Of a DNA stretch of 64,000 bases, positions 46,842 through 55,572 are shown one piece after another. A model generated the notes under the pieces. The model ran no database searches and had not been told where the DNA came from. It saw only the letters and a list, made by a program, of their open reading frames with translations. Source of the DNA: Leptospira yanagawae serovar Saopaulo str. Sao Paulo = ATCC 700523 (GTDB taxonomy: Bacteria > Spirochaetota > Leptospiria > Leptospirales > Leptospiraceae); the NCBI RefSeq assembly GCF_000332475.2, contig NZ_AOGX02000024.1:62001-126000 (forward strand). The letters run 5' to 3'. A program made the translations under genes and the position numbers. Numbering within the stretch: position 1 is the stretch's first letter; every line of letters starts with the position of its first letter.

Positions 46842-47486
46842 ATGGTCGCCTTCGATGTCGACGGGACCTTATTTTCCTCAGAATCCATAATCTTTAAGAC
46901 GTATGTGCAGGCAATCGAAGAGTTTGCCCAGAAAACAGGAAAAATCACGTCCTTACCATCACACGATCAGATTATGAATGAAATTGGAAAACCAGTGCGT
47001 ACCATTTTTGCAAACCTTCTCCCTACCTTACCGGAACCAGAGAGGGACACCATTTCGTCACGGGTTTTGGATTTACTATGTGATGCAATTCGCAGTGGAG
47101 GTGGTGATTTTTATGCTGGGGTTGGTTCCACCATCCATTACCTCAAGGAGAAAGGATACACCATCACCTGTGCATCCAATGGTAGGAAACCTTACATTGA
47201 AACCGTACTCGATACAGCCGGTGTGTTACAATACTTCGAACCAATCGTTGTGATCAACCAAGAGACCATCCACACAAAAGGAGAAATCCTCGCGGAGTAT
47301 GTAAGAAAGTACAATTTAGAACCCAATTCCATTGCCATGATTGGGGACAGATTCAGTGATTGGGAAGCTGCAAGGCAAAATGGATGCCCCTTTGGATTTT
47401 GTACCTATGGCCATGGTGTGCCAGGAGAAATTCCTAACTTTGATTGGAAATTTGAAGATTTAACATCCTTAAAAGATTTTTTTTAA
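46842..47486 (+). CDS. HAD-superfamily phosphatase
   Basis: A 214-residue HAD hydrolase (PGP/PhnX-like cap type) with FDVDGTLFSSES (motif I, nucleophile Asp), TCASNGRKP (motif II) and IGDRFSDWEAARQNG (motif IV), which positions Mg2+. The start at 46842 follows GGGGGAA at good spacing; GTG at 46680 would overlap kamA and adds no domain. Family members hydrolyse small phosphates such as phosphoglycolate. The substrate is not predictable. Confidence 0.88.
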   Translation: MVAFDVDGTLFSSESIIFKTYVQAIEEFAQKTGKITSLPSHDQIMNEIGKPVRTIFANLLPTLPEPERDTISSRVLDLLCDAIRSGGGDFYAGVGSTIHYLKEKGYTITCASNGRKPYIETVLDTAGVLQYFEPIVVINQETIHTKGEILAEYVRKYNLEPNSIAMIGDRFSDWEAARQNGCPFGFCTYGHGVPGEIPNFDWKFEDLTSLKDFF

Positions 47487-47520
47487 ATTTAAAAAACCTA
47501 GCTTTTCCGACAGTACTAAT

Positions 47521-48336
47521 GTGGCGGTACTTCCCCAAATCCAAGAGGACAAATGGAAATCATTACGGTATTTCCTAGGTGGGATTTTCTTTGTACTTGT
47601 CCTCATTGAAAAATCAATGGGTTTTGACCCAAAGGCTGCTGGAAATATATTTCCCAAACAAGGATTTCGAAACCTAGGAAAACAAACTTCCATTCCAAAA
47701 TTTGCAGAGCCGACGGACCCCTTCCAAACCGATGGCTTTGAAGATGATTTAAATTGGGAAGAAGAAGTTTTCAATCATACCTACCCCCCTAGTTCTACTA
47801 AAACGCAGTCAAAAAAAATCGTAGATGATACGATTCCAGAGATTACTCTTCCCGAAGATCGATTTCCAGGTGCTGGGAAACGGATCACGGCAGAGCCAGG
47901 ATACCTTCCTGTTTACTTTCTAAAATTTTATGGGACTGGGAAGAATAGCCAATCCCAACTCGTGAAACTCACACGTGAATTCCCTGGTGGAGACCCGATT
48001 CTCTTTTTATTCCAAGAATTGACAAAAGGTCCTAATACCGATGAAAAAACCAAAGGGGTACTCTCTGCACTGACAAAAAAAGTACGGTTAGAGCCAAACT
48101 ACCGTTTGGAAAATGGAGTGTTGCACCTTTCGGTATCCGAAGACCTCAATTATGGTGGGAGCATCGAAATCCTAAAGGATCGTTTGGACCAAATCACCTT
48201 TACCTATGTGGGAAATTTTGGAATCCAAGGAGTTGTACTATATAGCAATGGAGAAAGGATTCGTTCTCTCGGAAGTGATGGATTGTCTTTACCGGATGTT
48301 CTCGCCAAGTCCCAAAGAAAAGTGATCCTCTTTTAA
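47521..48336 (+). CDS. GerMN-domain envelope protein
   Basis: A 271-residue protein starting at GTG. It has an N-terminal hydrophobic segment (about 15-30), a low-complexity Pro/Ser/Thr region (about 35-110), and a GerMN domain (about 130-265; GPNTDEKTKGVLSAL, VSEDLNYGGS). GerMN domains occur in sporulation GerM and in wall proteins of non-spore formers, and their role there is unclear. Followed 58 bases later by the GGDEF gene on the same strand. Confidence 0.75.
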   Translation: MAVLPQIQEDKWKSLRYFLGGIFFVLVLIEKSMGFDPKAAGNIFPKQGFRNLGKQTSIPKFAEPTDPFQTDGFEDDLNWEEEVFNHTYPPSSTKTQSKKIVDDTIPEITLPEDRFPGAGKRITAEPGYLPVYFLKFYGTGKNSQSQLVKLTREFPGGDPILFLFQELTKGPNTDEKTKGVLSALTKKVRLEPNYRLENGVLHLSVSEDLNYGGSIEILKDRLDQITFTYVGNFGIQGVVLYSNGERIRSLGSDGLSLPDVLAKSQRKVILF

Positions 48337-48394
48337 ACTCACGAAATGGTTTACTTCCAAAGGGCCTATGTTAGTCTAAATCCTGGTTTCCAAG

Positions 48395-49588
48395 ATGCGT
48401 AGGTATACTTTCAAACGATATGGATTTGTTTTACGTAAATTATTTTTACGGTCCTACCATCCAAGTTTTATCACCAATAATTTAGACGATATTGCCTCTT
48501 CCTTACAAATTTTTAGCGTGATGACTGCTGTCACATCCATCATTTCCTTACTCTTTGTGGATTCGCTTGTTAGGACAAAGGAAGCTGGTTTTTGGATCGC
48601 TTTTTTCCGTATCTCATCCCTTGCCATATGTTTTATGGTGTATTTACTTGCGAAACGAGGGATCAAACGTTATCAAAAAAATATTCTAAACATCACCAGT
48701 TTGGTTTTAGTAGGACTTGTCACTTTGTACATTCCTATGATGGTTTTTGACAATCCAAACCATGCATATTACCTTTTTGGTTCAGCCATTGTGATTGCGG
48801 GTGCTTCCATCTTACTTTGGTTAGAACCCATTCGAATCTGTATTTTGTCTTTGATTTATATCTCTGTCTTTATCCCTCTTCATTTAAATTTTTCTAGAAT
48901 CCAAGGGTTTGATCGCTACTTTTTTTACCAAGATGTGCTCATGGTAACCTTTTTATTGGCATTCGGAATCGTTGCAAATTTTCTGATCAATTATTGGCGA
49001 TTCGAGGAATACCGAGTCAAAGAAAAACTTCACATAACAGTGGGTAAGTTACTTCGCATCAACCAAAAAATAGAAGATCTGTCCCGTGTGGATTCAATGA
49101 CAGAACTTTTCAACCGAAGGCATCTCTTAGAACAATTTGATCTGTATAAAAAAAGGGCACATAGAGAAGGCTTTTTAATTGGACTTGTTATTTTGGATTT
49201 GGACCGTTTGAAAACAATTAATGACCGTTATGGGCACAAACAAGGTGACCTTGCCATCCAAGCCTTTGCCAAAACGTTAAAATCAAGGACAAGGATTACC
49301 GACATTGCGGCAAGGATTGGTGGAGATGAATTTTGTTTGCTTGTTTCTCCAATCGATAAACTGGGCTTTCAAACACTAACGGAATCCATTCGGGAAAAAA
49401 TGGAGGAATTGCAAATCCCCATTTATAAGGCACCAAACGAATCCCTCACTCTGACCGTTTCGATTGGAGGAACTCTCTTCCATCCAGAAGACGATCCAAG
49501 TTTTGATGAACTCTACCATAAAATCGACACGGCACTCTACACCTCGAAACACGAAGGTAGGAACCGAATCACATTACTCGAAATGTAA
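48395..49588 (+). CDS. Membrane diguanylate cyclase
   Basis: A 397-residue protein with about six hydrophobic helices (residues 30-210) and a C-terminal GGDEF domain (about 230-395): SRVDSMTELFNRRHLLE, DRLKTINDRYGHKQGD and ARIGGDEF. The active-site residues are intact, and RITD lies five residues before the GGDEF, so the c-di-GMP inhibitory I-site is present. It makes c-di-GMP, probably in response to a membrane signal. Start ATG 48395 has only a weak ribosome site. Confidence 0.92.
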   Translation: MRRYTFKRYGFVLRKLFLRSYHPSFITNNLDDIASSLQIFSVMTAVTSIISLLFVDSLVRTKEAGFWIAFFRISSLAICFMVYLLAKRGIKRYQKNILNITSLVLVGLVTLYIPMMVFDNPNHAYYLFGSAIVIAGASILLWLEPIRICILSLIYISVFIPLHLNFSRIQGFDRYFFYQDVLMVTFLLAFGIVANFLINYWRFEEYRVKEKLHITVGKLLRINQKIEDLSRVDSMTELFNRRHLLEQFDLYKKRAHREGFLIGLVILDLDRLKTINDRYGHKQGDLAIQAFAKTLKSRTRITDIAARIGGDEFCLLVSPIDKLGFQTLTESIREKMEELQIPIYKAPNESLTLTVSIGGTLFHPEDDPSFDELYHKIDTALYTSKHEGRNRITLLEM

Positions 49589-49630
49589 AAAAAATGATCG
49601 ACGGATTCTTAGTTTGCATTTCTCCTTGTA

Positions 49631-49650
49631 AATGAGACTGATTCTCAGTT
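49631..49650. promoter_or_regulatory. Fur-box-like inverted repeat
   Basis: AATGAGACTGATTCTCAGTT resembles AATGAGAATnATTCTCATT, the classical Fur 7-1-7 box. TGAGACT and ATTCTCA match the half-sites apart from one base, giving near-perfect symmetry. It lies 42 bases after the GGDEF stop and 91 bases before the lipoprotein stop, between two convergent genes, so it serves no visible protein gene. Confidence 0.5.
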
Positions 49651-49683
49651 TATGTCCATAACGGATAAGGTGTAAAACTTATG

Positions 49684-49713
49684 AGATGGGGAAAACTCCC
49701 CCATCTTTTTTTT
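49684..49713 (+). terminator. Intrinsic terminator
   Basis: AGATGGGG (49684-49691) pairs with CCCCATCT (49699-49706), followed by a T-run on the plus strand (49706-49713). It could end the GGDEF transcript or a short transcript starting near the Fur-like box. Confidence 0.8.
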
Positions 49714-49721
49714 CCCACGAA

Positions 49722-50330
49722 CTAAAATAGCTTGGGTTGTTTTTCGATGGCCTCATTCAGAGCGGAGTGAGAAACATCGAAAAAGGTTTTTTCCGTTGTT
49801 CCGTTCAATCCAAAAAACGGCATGAGTGGTATCGTCAAAATCCCGATCCAAGTATTGAAGTGAACTTGCCGAACCAAAGTGGTTTGTGTTTTACTCTTTT
49901 CATTTGCAAATTGAAACGTAATCGTACTATCTTGCACTACATCCATCGGAAGTGCAGTTAGGGTAAGATACGAAATTCCTGTGAGGATCATACCCAAAGT
50001 ACTGGAATAGAAACTCACTTGGGATTCCAAATTGATATCAAGTTTTAGATCATATTTTGCTTGTGGATCGGTCACAACAGACAAAACGTTTGGATGGCTT
50101 TGCAAGGCACGAACAAACCTTTCTTCTGATTGCTTTCGATTCGATTCATCAGCTACTTTTCGTTCCCTGTCACCTACAGTGGCTGCTTGGCTATAGGTGA
50201 GGAAAATAATCTTTTTTTCTACATTTGTTTTTTCTGGGAGTTTGGTTTCTGGTAAGTTGTACTTGGCAAAACTGATGCACTGGGAAAAAACAAAAAACAC
50301 CGAAAGGGTAACTAAATTCAACTGTTTCAT
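49722..50330 (-). CDS. Predicted lipoprotein, unknown function
   Basis: A 202-residue protein whose N-terminus (hydrophobic, ending VFSQC) is a plausible lipobox, followed by a mixed beta region (LKLDINLESQVSFYSS) and a hydrophobic stretch (MILTGISYLTLTALPM). A second hydrophobic segment (IGILTIPLMPFFGL) suggests membrane contact. It resembles Leptospira lipoproteins of unknown role. Monocistronic by spacing; convergent with the GGDEF gene. Confidence 0.65.
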   Translation of the reverse strand: MKQLNLVTLSVFFVFSQCISFAKYNLPETKLPEKTNVEKKIIFLTYSQAATVGDRERKVADESNRKQSEERFVRALQSHPNVLSVVTDPQAKYDLKLDINLESQVSFYSSTLGMILTGISYLTLTALPMDVVQDSTITFQFANEKSKTQTTLVRQVHFNTWIGILTIPLMPFFGLNGTTEKTFFDVSHSALNEAIEKQPKLF

Positions 50331-50333
50331 AAG

Positions 50334-50365
50334 GACAAATTTTCCGTTCGTTTTACTAATTTGTC
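50334..50365. repeat. Inverted repeat upstream of the lipoprotein gene
   Basis: GACAAATT (50334-50341) and AATTTGTC (50358-50365), 16-base loop, just before the start at 50330. It could be an operator or 5' leader stem. No ribosome site is obvious at this start. Confidence 0.35.
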
Positions 50366-50404
50366 TACTGATATCGAAACATTGAATTTAGAAAAAAGGT
50401 AACT

Positions 50405-51508
50405 TTAAGCCATTTCGAGATTGGAATCTACTTCTTCGTAATTGAGGTTACGCCTAACAGGACGAAAACCACCTTCCATAAGAAATTTTCTCGCTTCTTT
50501 TTCCGTTTTCAATCCAAACGAACGGAGCACATTTTCTTCAATCACGACGGAGGAAATATCATCGGCTCCTGAATACAGAGCCAGTTGACCAACCCCTTTT
50601 CCAAGTACCATCACGGACGTTTCAATGTGTTTGATATTATCTAAAAAAATACGGCAGATTCCAAGAACTTTTAAGTATTCATGTGTTGGGACGGGCCTCA
50701 CTTTGAAACGTTTGGTTTGCGGTTGGAAGGTCCAAGGGATAAAGGATAAAAATCCACCAGTTCGGTCTTGTAAGTCCCGAACCACTTGTAAGTGTTCGAT
50801 CACTTCTTCCTCTGTTTCTTCTGATCCAAACACAATATTGGCAGATCCTTTGAGTCCCACCTCATGGCAGGTTTCCATGGCACGAACCCATTCTGCAACC
50901 GATGCTTTTTTGGGAGAGATGATTTGGCGCATCCTTTCCGTTAGAATTTCCGCACCAGCACCAGGGACTGAATCAAGCCCTGCTTCTTTGAGAATCAGTA
51001 ACACTTCACGGAGGGGTTTTCCGGTGATGGTTTCCAAATTGATCACTTCCACTGGAGAAAAGGCTCGGATGTGCATCCTTGGGTATTTAGCCTTTATCGT
51101 TTTGATGACATCCAGATAGTAGTCGAAGGGAAGTTCTGGGTACACCCCACCTTGCAAAAACATTTGGTCTGCCCCTTCTTCCATGGCATAGTCCATCTTT
51201 TGTAAGATGTCTTCTTTTGAGAGCACATACCCCTTTCCATTCCCTATCTCATCCATAAAGGAACAAAAATTACACTCTACATTGCAGTAGTTCGTGTAAT
51301 TCACCACCCGAAACATGGTATAACTTGCTTCCGTATGAGGCCTCACCTTTTCCCGTAAATACCGGGCCACCATCTGGATTTTTAGAAAATCACCTTCTTT
51401 GTAGAGAATGAGGGCTTCACTTGGAGAGATCCGTTTGCCTTCCACAGCTTTGAGTAGGACGACATCGGCAGGGTCATTTTGGTTCAGGGAAAAGGAGGTT
51501 ACGTTCAT
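50405..51508 (-). CDS. mqnC: Cyclic dehypoxanthine futalosine synthase MqnC
   Basis: MqnC is a radical SAM enzyme that cyclises dehypoxanthine futalosine in menaquinone synthesis. The 367 residues from ATG 51508 (AGG seven bases upstream) contain [10 protein letters not shown] (CxxxCxxC), [24 protein letters not shown], and [19 protein letters not shown], the C-terminal signature of MqnC rather than MqnE. A frame to 51622 adds 38 residues without family support. Divergent from the large Fe-S membrane protein; the partner MqnA lies at 14.1 kb. Confidence 0.9.
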   Translation of the reverse strand: MNVTSFSLNQNDPADVVLLKAVEGKRISPSEALILYKEGDFLKIQMVARYLREKVRPHTEASYTMFRVVNYTNYCNVECNFCSFMDEIGNGKGYVLSKEDILQKMDYAMEEGADQMFLQGGVYPELPFDYYLDVIKTIKAKYPRMHIRAFSPVEVINLETITGKPLREVLLILKEAGLDSVPGAGAEILTERMRQIISPKKASVAEWVRAMETCHEVGLKGSANIVFGSEETEEEVIEHLQVVRDLQDRTGGFLSFIPWTFQPQTKRFKVRPVPTHEYLKVLGICRIFLDNIKHIETSVMVLGKGVGQLALYSGADDISSVVIEENVLRSFGLKTEKEARKFLMEGGFRPVRRNLNYEEVDSNLEMA

Positions 51509-51579
51509 ATCTCTACCTACTTGGACAGGAAATCTTCTGACATATCCCTGTAAAAACCGAATTTTCCTGGACATTGATT

Positions 51580-51599
51580 TTTCTATAGAAATCCTAGGA
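51580..51599. repeat. Adjacent palindromes in the mqnC/Fe-S reductase spacer
   Basis: TTTCTATAGAAA (51580-51591) and TCCTAGGA (51592-51599) are both perfect. They sit about 30 bases upstream of the plus-strand gene, in a 122-base divergent promoter region. They may be an operator, but chance palindromes of this length are not rare. Confidence 0.35.
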
Positions 51600-51630
51600 A
51601 ATACCAAACACCTTAAGGGCATAAATATAA

Positions 51631-53733
51631 ATGGATATCGGAAGAATTCTCTTTCACCTATTATTCACAGCTTTTTTCGTCGTGGCAAACGTAGTGTTTG
51701 TCCGCGCTATCCTTTACAGGCTCGGATTGATCTTCAATGGTCGTCCTGCATTTTTTAATGAAGATGCAAAAAAGAACCTGAACATCGGATTCCGTTTAAA
51801 AAGTTTTTTTATAAACGTAATCTTACAAAAGAAAAACTTCCGTGAACCAGTTCGTGGGATCATGCACGCTTTTGTTTTTTATGGATTTATCGTGTATACA
51901 ATCCATACAACAAGCCAAATGATCGCCAGTGTCTTTGGTTATGCCATGGAAGACCCTTACCAATTTGCATTGCCAAATTTTTTATTCGGCGAATCAGCAA
52001 ACCATCTCTACGAACAAACTGTAAACTATGTTTCCATTTTAGTATTAACTGGTCTCGGTTTTTTTGCTTGGAGACGTTGGATCAAAAAAGCAAAAGGGTT
52101 AGATGTTCATTCACCTGCTTCTGCCATTGTCATCAGTATGATTGCAACCCTGATGGTTACAACCTTACTCGGAAATGGTGCGAAAACTGTTGCAGCCACT
52201 TATTACACTCATGCAGGTTTCATCGACGGAGCCATTGGAAAACTTTGGGAATCTGTGGGAGTGGCAAACTCTACAGCAGATATCGTTTTTCAAATCATGT
52301 GGTGGGGCCATATCATCACTGTATTTTCGTTCATGTTATATGTTCCGACATCCAAACATGCTCACTTAATCTTTGCTCCATTTAACTACTTCCTTGCCAC
52401 AGACACTCCGAAAGGGCAACTCTCCAAACTCAATTTGGATGATGAAAATGCAGTTTGGGGATCGAATCGTGTGGAAGATTTCCCTTGGCCAAATTTACTC
52501 GATGGTATGTCTTGCATTGAATGTGGTCGTTGCCAAGTAGAATGCCCAGCAAACAGAACTGGTAAAGTTTTAAATCCAAAGGCCATCATTGTAGAACTCA
52601 AACACCAAATGTTAGAGAAGATGCCAGAAGTGGCGGCGGCTCGTGCTGGCAAAACGCCTGAAGAAGCAGCTGAAGCAGTAGCGGCTCTTGAAACTGGTGT
52701 CATCAACTCTCATGAAGGCCTAAGTGAAGAAGCCCTTTGGGGATGTACGACTTGTTATGCGTGTGTGGAAGCATGCCCTGTTGGAAACAACCAAGTAAAC
52801 GCCATCATTGAAATGCGCCGTCATTTAGTTCTTGCTGAGTCTAAAATGAGTCCAGAACTCCAAAAAGCTTTCACCAATATGGAAAACAATTCGAATCCAT
52901 GGGGTGTTGGTGCGCACACTCGTGCAGACTGGGCGGAAGGTTTGAACGTAAAAGTTCTCTCAGAAGCAGAAGACAAAAACGTAGACGTACTCTATTGGGT
53001 AGGTTGCGCAGGTGCTTTTGATGAAAGGAACAAAAAGATCTCACGTGATTTCGTGAAAATCATGCAAAAAGCAGATGTAAACTTTGGGATTCTTGGAACT
53101 GAAGAAGGATGTTCGGGAGATTCTGCAAGACGTGGAGGTAATGAATACCTCTACCAAACACTCGCACAAACCAACGTAGACACGATCAACGGTTACGGAA
53201 TCAAAAAAATCGTAACTGCTTGCCCTCACTGCTACAACACCATCAAAAACGAATACCCACAATTTGGTGGTAACTTCGAAGTCATCCACCACTCCGAGTA
53301 CATCAACCAACTTTCGAAAGAAGGTAAAATTGATGTGAAAGTGGCTGATGACGCAAACACTGGAAAGTATACATACCACGACTCTTGTTACATCGGTCGA
53401 TATAACAATAATTACGATAACCCTCGTGATGTTGTAAAAAAAGTATCTGGTGGTAAAATTGAAGAAGCCGTTGACCACCATTCCAAAGGACTTTGTTGTG
53501 GTGCGGGTGGTGCACAGTACTGGATGGAAGAACATGTTGATGAATCCAATCCAGAAAGTATGCGCGTCAATAGCAAACGTACAGGTCAACTCCTTGATAC
53601 TGGTGCCACTACCATTGCAACTGCTTGTCCATTCTGTATCACGATGATCACAGATGGTGTCAAAGCTGCGGAAAAAATTGATTCTGTAAAAGTAAAAGAT
53701 ATCGCGGAACTTGTAGCCGAAAACATCGACTAA
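51631..53733 (+). CDS. Membrane Fe-S oxidoreductase resembling ETF:menaquinone oxidoreductase (EtfD/EMO type)
   Basis: A 700-residue fusion. Residues 1-250 hold about six membrane helices of the NarI-like haem b type (H in [21 protein letters not shown]). Two 4Fe-4S motifs follow ([12 protein letters not shown], about 295-305; [12 protein letters not shown], about 372-382). Two HdrD-type CCG domains complete it: the first reads GCSGD, the second GLCCGAGG with ACPFC. This architecture matches mycobacterial EtfD and the bacterial EMO proteins that pass electrons from electron-transfer flavoprotein to menaquinone. The neighbouring mqnC gene supports a quinone role. No etfAB is in view. A terminator lies 73 bases after the stop. 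Confidence 0.8.
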   Translation: MDIGRILFHLLFTAFFVVANVVFVRAILYRLGLIFNGRPAFFNEDAKKNLNIGFRLKSFFINVILQKKNFREPVRGIMHAFVFYGFIVYTIHTTSQMIASVFGYAMEDPYQFALPNFLFGESANHLYEQTVNYVSILVLTGLGFFAWRRWIKKAKGLDVHSPASAIVISMIATLMVTTLLGNGAKTVAATYYTHAGFIDGAIGKLWESVGVANSTADIVFQIMWWGHIITVFSFMLYVPTSKHAHLIFAPFNYFLATDTPKGQLSKLNLDDENAVWGSNRVEDFPWPNLLDGMSCIECGRCQVECPANRTGKVLNPKAIIVELKHQMLEKMPEVAAARAGKTPEEAAEAVAALETGVINSHEGLSEEALWGCTTCYACVEACPVGNNQVNAIIEMRRHLVLAESKMSPELQKAFTNMENNSNPWGVGAHTRADWAEGLNVKVLSEAEDKNVDVLYWVGCAGAFDERNKKISRDFVKIMQKADVNFGILGTEEGCSGDSARRGGNEYLYQTLAQTNVDTINGYGIKKIVTACPHCYNTIKNEYPQFGGNFEVIHHSEYINQLSKEGKIDVKVADDANTGKYTYHDSCYIGRYNNNYDNPRDVVKKVSGGKIEEAVDHHSKGLCCGAGGAQYWMEEHVDESNPESMRVNSKRTGQLLDTGATTIATACPFCITMITDGVKAAEKIDSVKVKDIAELVAENID

Positions 53734-53740
53734 CAAAACG

Positions 53741-53786
53741 CAAGTTTTGAGGAAATTATGAAAATTCAAAATCTCCTCAAAACTTG
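53741..53786 (+). promoter_or_regulatory. Hairpin containing the ribosome site of the LysM-FecR gene
   Basis: CAAGTTTTGAGGA (53741-53753) pairs perfectly with TCCTCAAAACTTG (53774-53786), 13 bp, 20-base loop. The left arm includes the GAGGA ribosome site for the ATG at 53758; the right arm lies in codons 6-10. Folding would hide the site. Confidence 0.65.
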
Positions 53787-54648
53787 TTCTCGGTTTCTAA
53801 ATATGAGGTGGAAGGTTCCTTCCACCTTTTTTGTTTTTGATAGAAAATACTTTTTTTATTTTAAACCTTGTATTCTTCTGATTTTATTAATCCAACTAAC
53901 AGCCGTATACGCTGATTCCAAAAAAAACATCCAACCCCCCGAAGGCGATGGGATCACCATCATTGTCGAAAAAGGACAAACCTTAAGCATCATATCGAAA
54001 ACTTATTTGGATGATCCTCGGAAATGGAAGGAACTTCTTAAATCCAACCAAATTGATAACCCAAACCTCATCATTCCCGGTATGAAATTATGGATTCCCA
54101 AAAGTTTGGGAAAAAAACCACTCGCAGACTTACAACGATTTACTGGCGTTACTGAAGTTTTAAAAATTTCCCAAAAACAAAACGATTGGGCAAAAGCGAC
54201 AAACGGGGAAGGACTTTATGCGAAAGATGAAGTGAGAACATTAAAGGATTCTGAAGCACAGTTTCTTTTCCTTTCAGGTTCCCGTTTTGAAATCACTGAA
54301 AATAGCCATGTCATTATGGAGCGTGGCAAAACAGATACCGAACCGGATGAATTATTTTTAAGGAAAGGGAGAATTCGTTCCCTCATTCCCAAAACAAAAT
54401 CACCAAACCAAAAGATGTTTTTACTCAAAACAGAATCAGCTGAGTCCGTGGTCAAAGGTACTGACTTTCTGACAGAAGTGGATGGAAGTGGGAATACAAC
54501 TCTGAGTTGTTATGACGGCGCTGTTTCTGTCACAGCGGAGAAAGTCACAGTGCAAGTAAACGCTGGTTTTGCTACCTATTTGGAAAAAGGAAAAGCCCCT
54601 TTGCAACCCTTTCCTGTTCCAAACCCTCCCATTCCTGAAAACAAATGA
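53758..54648 (+). CDS. LysM-FecR domain envelope protein
   Basis: A 296-residue protein. Residues 1-35 form an unusual hydrophilic lead-in, then a signal-like hydrophobic segment (about 38-53, CILLILLIQLTAVYA), a LysM domain (about 66-115; VEKGQTLSIISKTYLDDPRKWKELLKSNQ), and a FecR-like domain (about 125-285; DEVRTLKDSEAQFLFLSG, VKGTDFLTEV). LysM binds peptidoglycan; FecR domains in such proteins are often sensors. ATG 53758 has a fine GAGGA site, but it lies in a hairpin. The overlap of the next gene is ATGA. Confidence 0.82.
   Translation: MKIQNLLKTCSRFLNMRWKVPSTFFVFDRKYFFYFKPCILLILLIQLTAVYADSKKNIQPPEGDGITIIVEKGQTLSIISKTYLDDPRKWKELLKSNQIDNPNLIIPGMKLWIPKSLGKKPLADLQRFTGVTEVLKISQKQNDWAKATNGEGLYAKDEVRTLKDSEAQFLFLSGSRFEITENSHVIMERGKTDTEPDELFLRKGRIRSLIPKTKSPNQKMFLLKTESAESVVKGTDFLTEVDGSGNTTLSCYDGAVSVTAEKVTVQVNAGFATYLEKGKAPLQPFPVPNPPIPENK
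53806..53832 (+). terminator. Intrinsic terminator inside the early LysM-FecR reading frame
   Basis: AGGTGGAAGG (53806-53815) and CCTTCCACCT (53818-53827) form a near-perfect stem followed by six T (53827-53832). It is 73 bases after the EtfD-like stop, so it may end that transcript, yet it lies within codons 17-25 of the LysM-FecR frame. Confidence 0.8.
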
Positions 54649-55571
54649 ATGTTAGGTCCCATAAACTCATTATTTTTATTTTTTTGATCCTAGCCATCGG
54701 GATTTCCCAGCCTTTGTTTTCCAAACAAATCCAATTTTCATTAGTCCCTGACCGAAACGACATCATCCAATATGAATTGGAACTTTGGAAAACGGAGAAC
54801 CTAGAACAAGAGATTCCGTTTCGCGTTTTGTCAAACCCTGGACCAATCAATTTATACATCCCTGATGGTTATGAATACTTTCGGATACGAGCAGTGGCAA
54901 AACGAAAGGTGAGAGGGTATTGGACTGAGTTGTATGCAGTCGATACCTTTGGAAAAAAACCGAAACCCAAGGAAACAGCCATCGCGAAGGTCCCGGTGAA
55001 AACAGATGTCCTAGTTCCCATCCAAACAAAAGATGGAACATCTGAATTATTTTTAACTTCCAAACAAATCACGATCGTTCCCGTAACAATTACAAAACAT
55101 TTTAAAGTACGTTACCGAGTGAATGGTAGCAATTGGCAAACCACTCACTCTCCCCAATTGGATTTTCCAAAGGATGGAAATTACCGCCTAGAATATAAAG
55201 TCACAAATGAATTGGGAGTTTCAGATGGAATGCAAATTTGGGAATTTCAAGTGGACCAAACTCCACCAGAATCAAAACTTTTTTTCCAGTCCCCTCCTTT
55301 TACAACTCAAAAAGCCAGTTTTATATCTCCAAAGAATCGATTGATCATCCAATCCAAAGATTTAGGTTCCGGTATTGGTTCCATCCGGTTTCGCTACCGT
55401 TGTGATGGCGGAAGTTTATCTGAGTATTTGATTTGGAATGAGGAAATCTACCAGGACATTGATTCCATTTGCCCTGGAGATTTTCAATTGCAAGTGAGTG
55501 CCATTGACCGTTTGGGTAACGAAGAAATTCCCAAAACAATTGATTTCAAAAGAAAATCGAAAGGCCCGTAA
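54645..55571 (+). CDS. OmpL47-type/Ig-like repeat secreted protein
   Basis: A 308-residue protein with a signal peptide (about 1-26, ending PLFSKQ) and beta-rich repeats: WQTTHSPQLDFPKDGNYRLEYKVTNELG..DGMQIWEFQVDQTPPES, and a second with GIGSIRFRYRCDGGSLSE. The DG-YxLEYKxxD pattern and DxTPP are seen in OmpL47-like beta-barrel or Ig-like domains in Leptospira. No enzyme motif. ATGA overlap with the LysM-FecR gene and 1-base gap to the phosphatase gene suggest one transcript. Confidence 0.65.
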   Translation: MNVRSHKLIIFIFLILAIGISQPLFSKQIQFSLVPDRNDIIQYELELWKTENLEQEIPFRVLSNPGPINLYIPDGYEYFRIRAVAKRKVRGYWTELYAVDTFGKKPKPKETAIAKVPVKTDVLVPIQTKDGTSELFLTSKQITIVPVTITKHFKVRYRVNGSNWQTTHSPQLDFPKDGNYRLEYKVTNELGVSDGMQIWEFQVDQTPPESKLFFQSPPFTTQKASFISPKNRLIIQSKDLGSGIGSIRFRYRCDGGSLSEYLIWNEEIYQDIDSICPGDFQLQVSAIDRLGNEEIPKTIDFKRKSKGP

Positions 55572-55572
55572 G

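Noticed and set aside
53041..53769. Minus-strand reading frame over the EtfD-like gene (242 codons)
   Set aside because: Antisense to the CCG domains; the residues are Phe/Val/Thr-rich without any motif.
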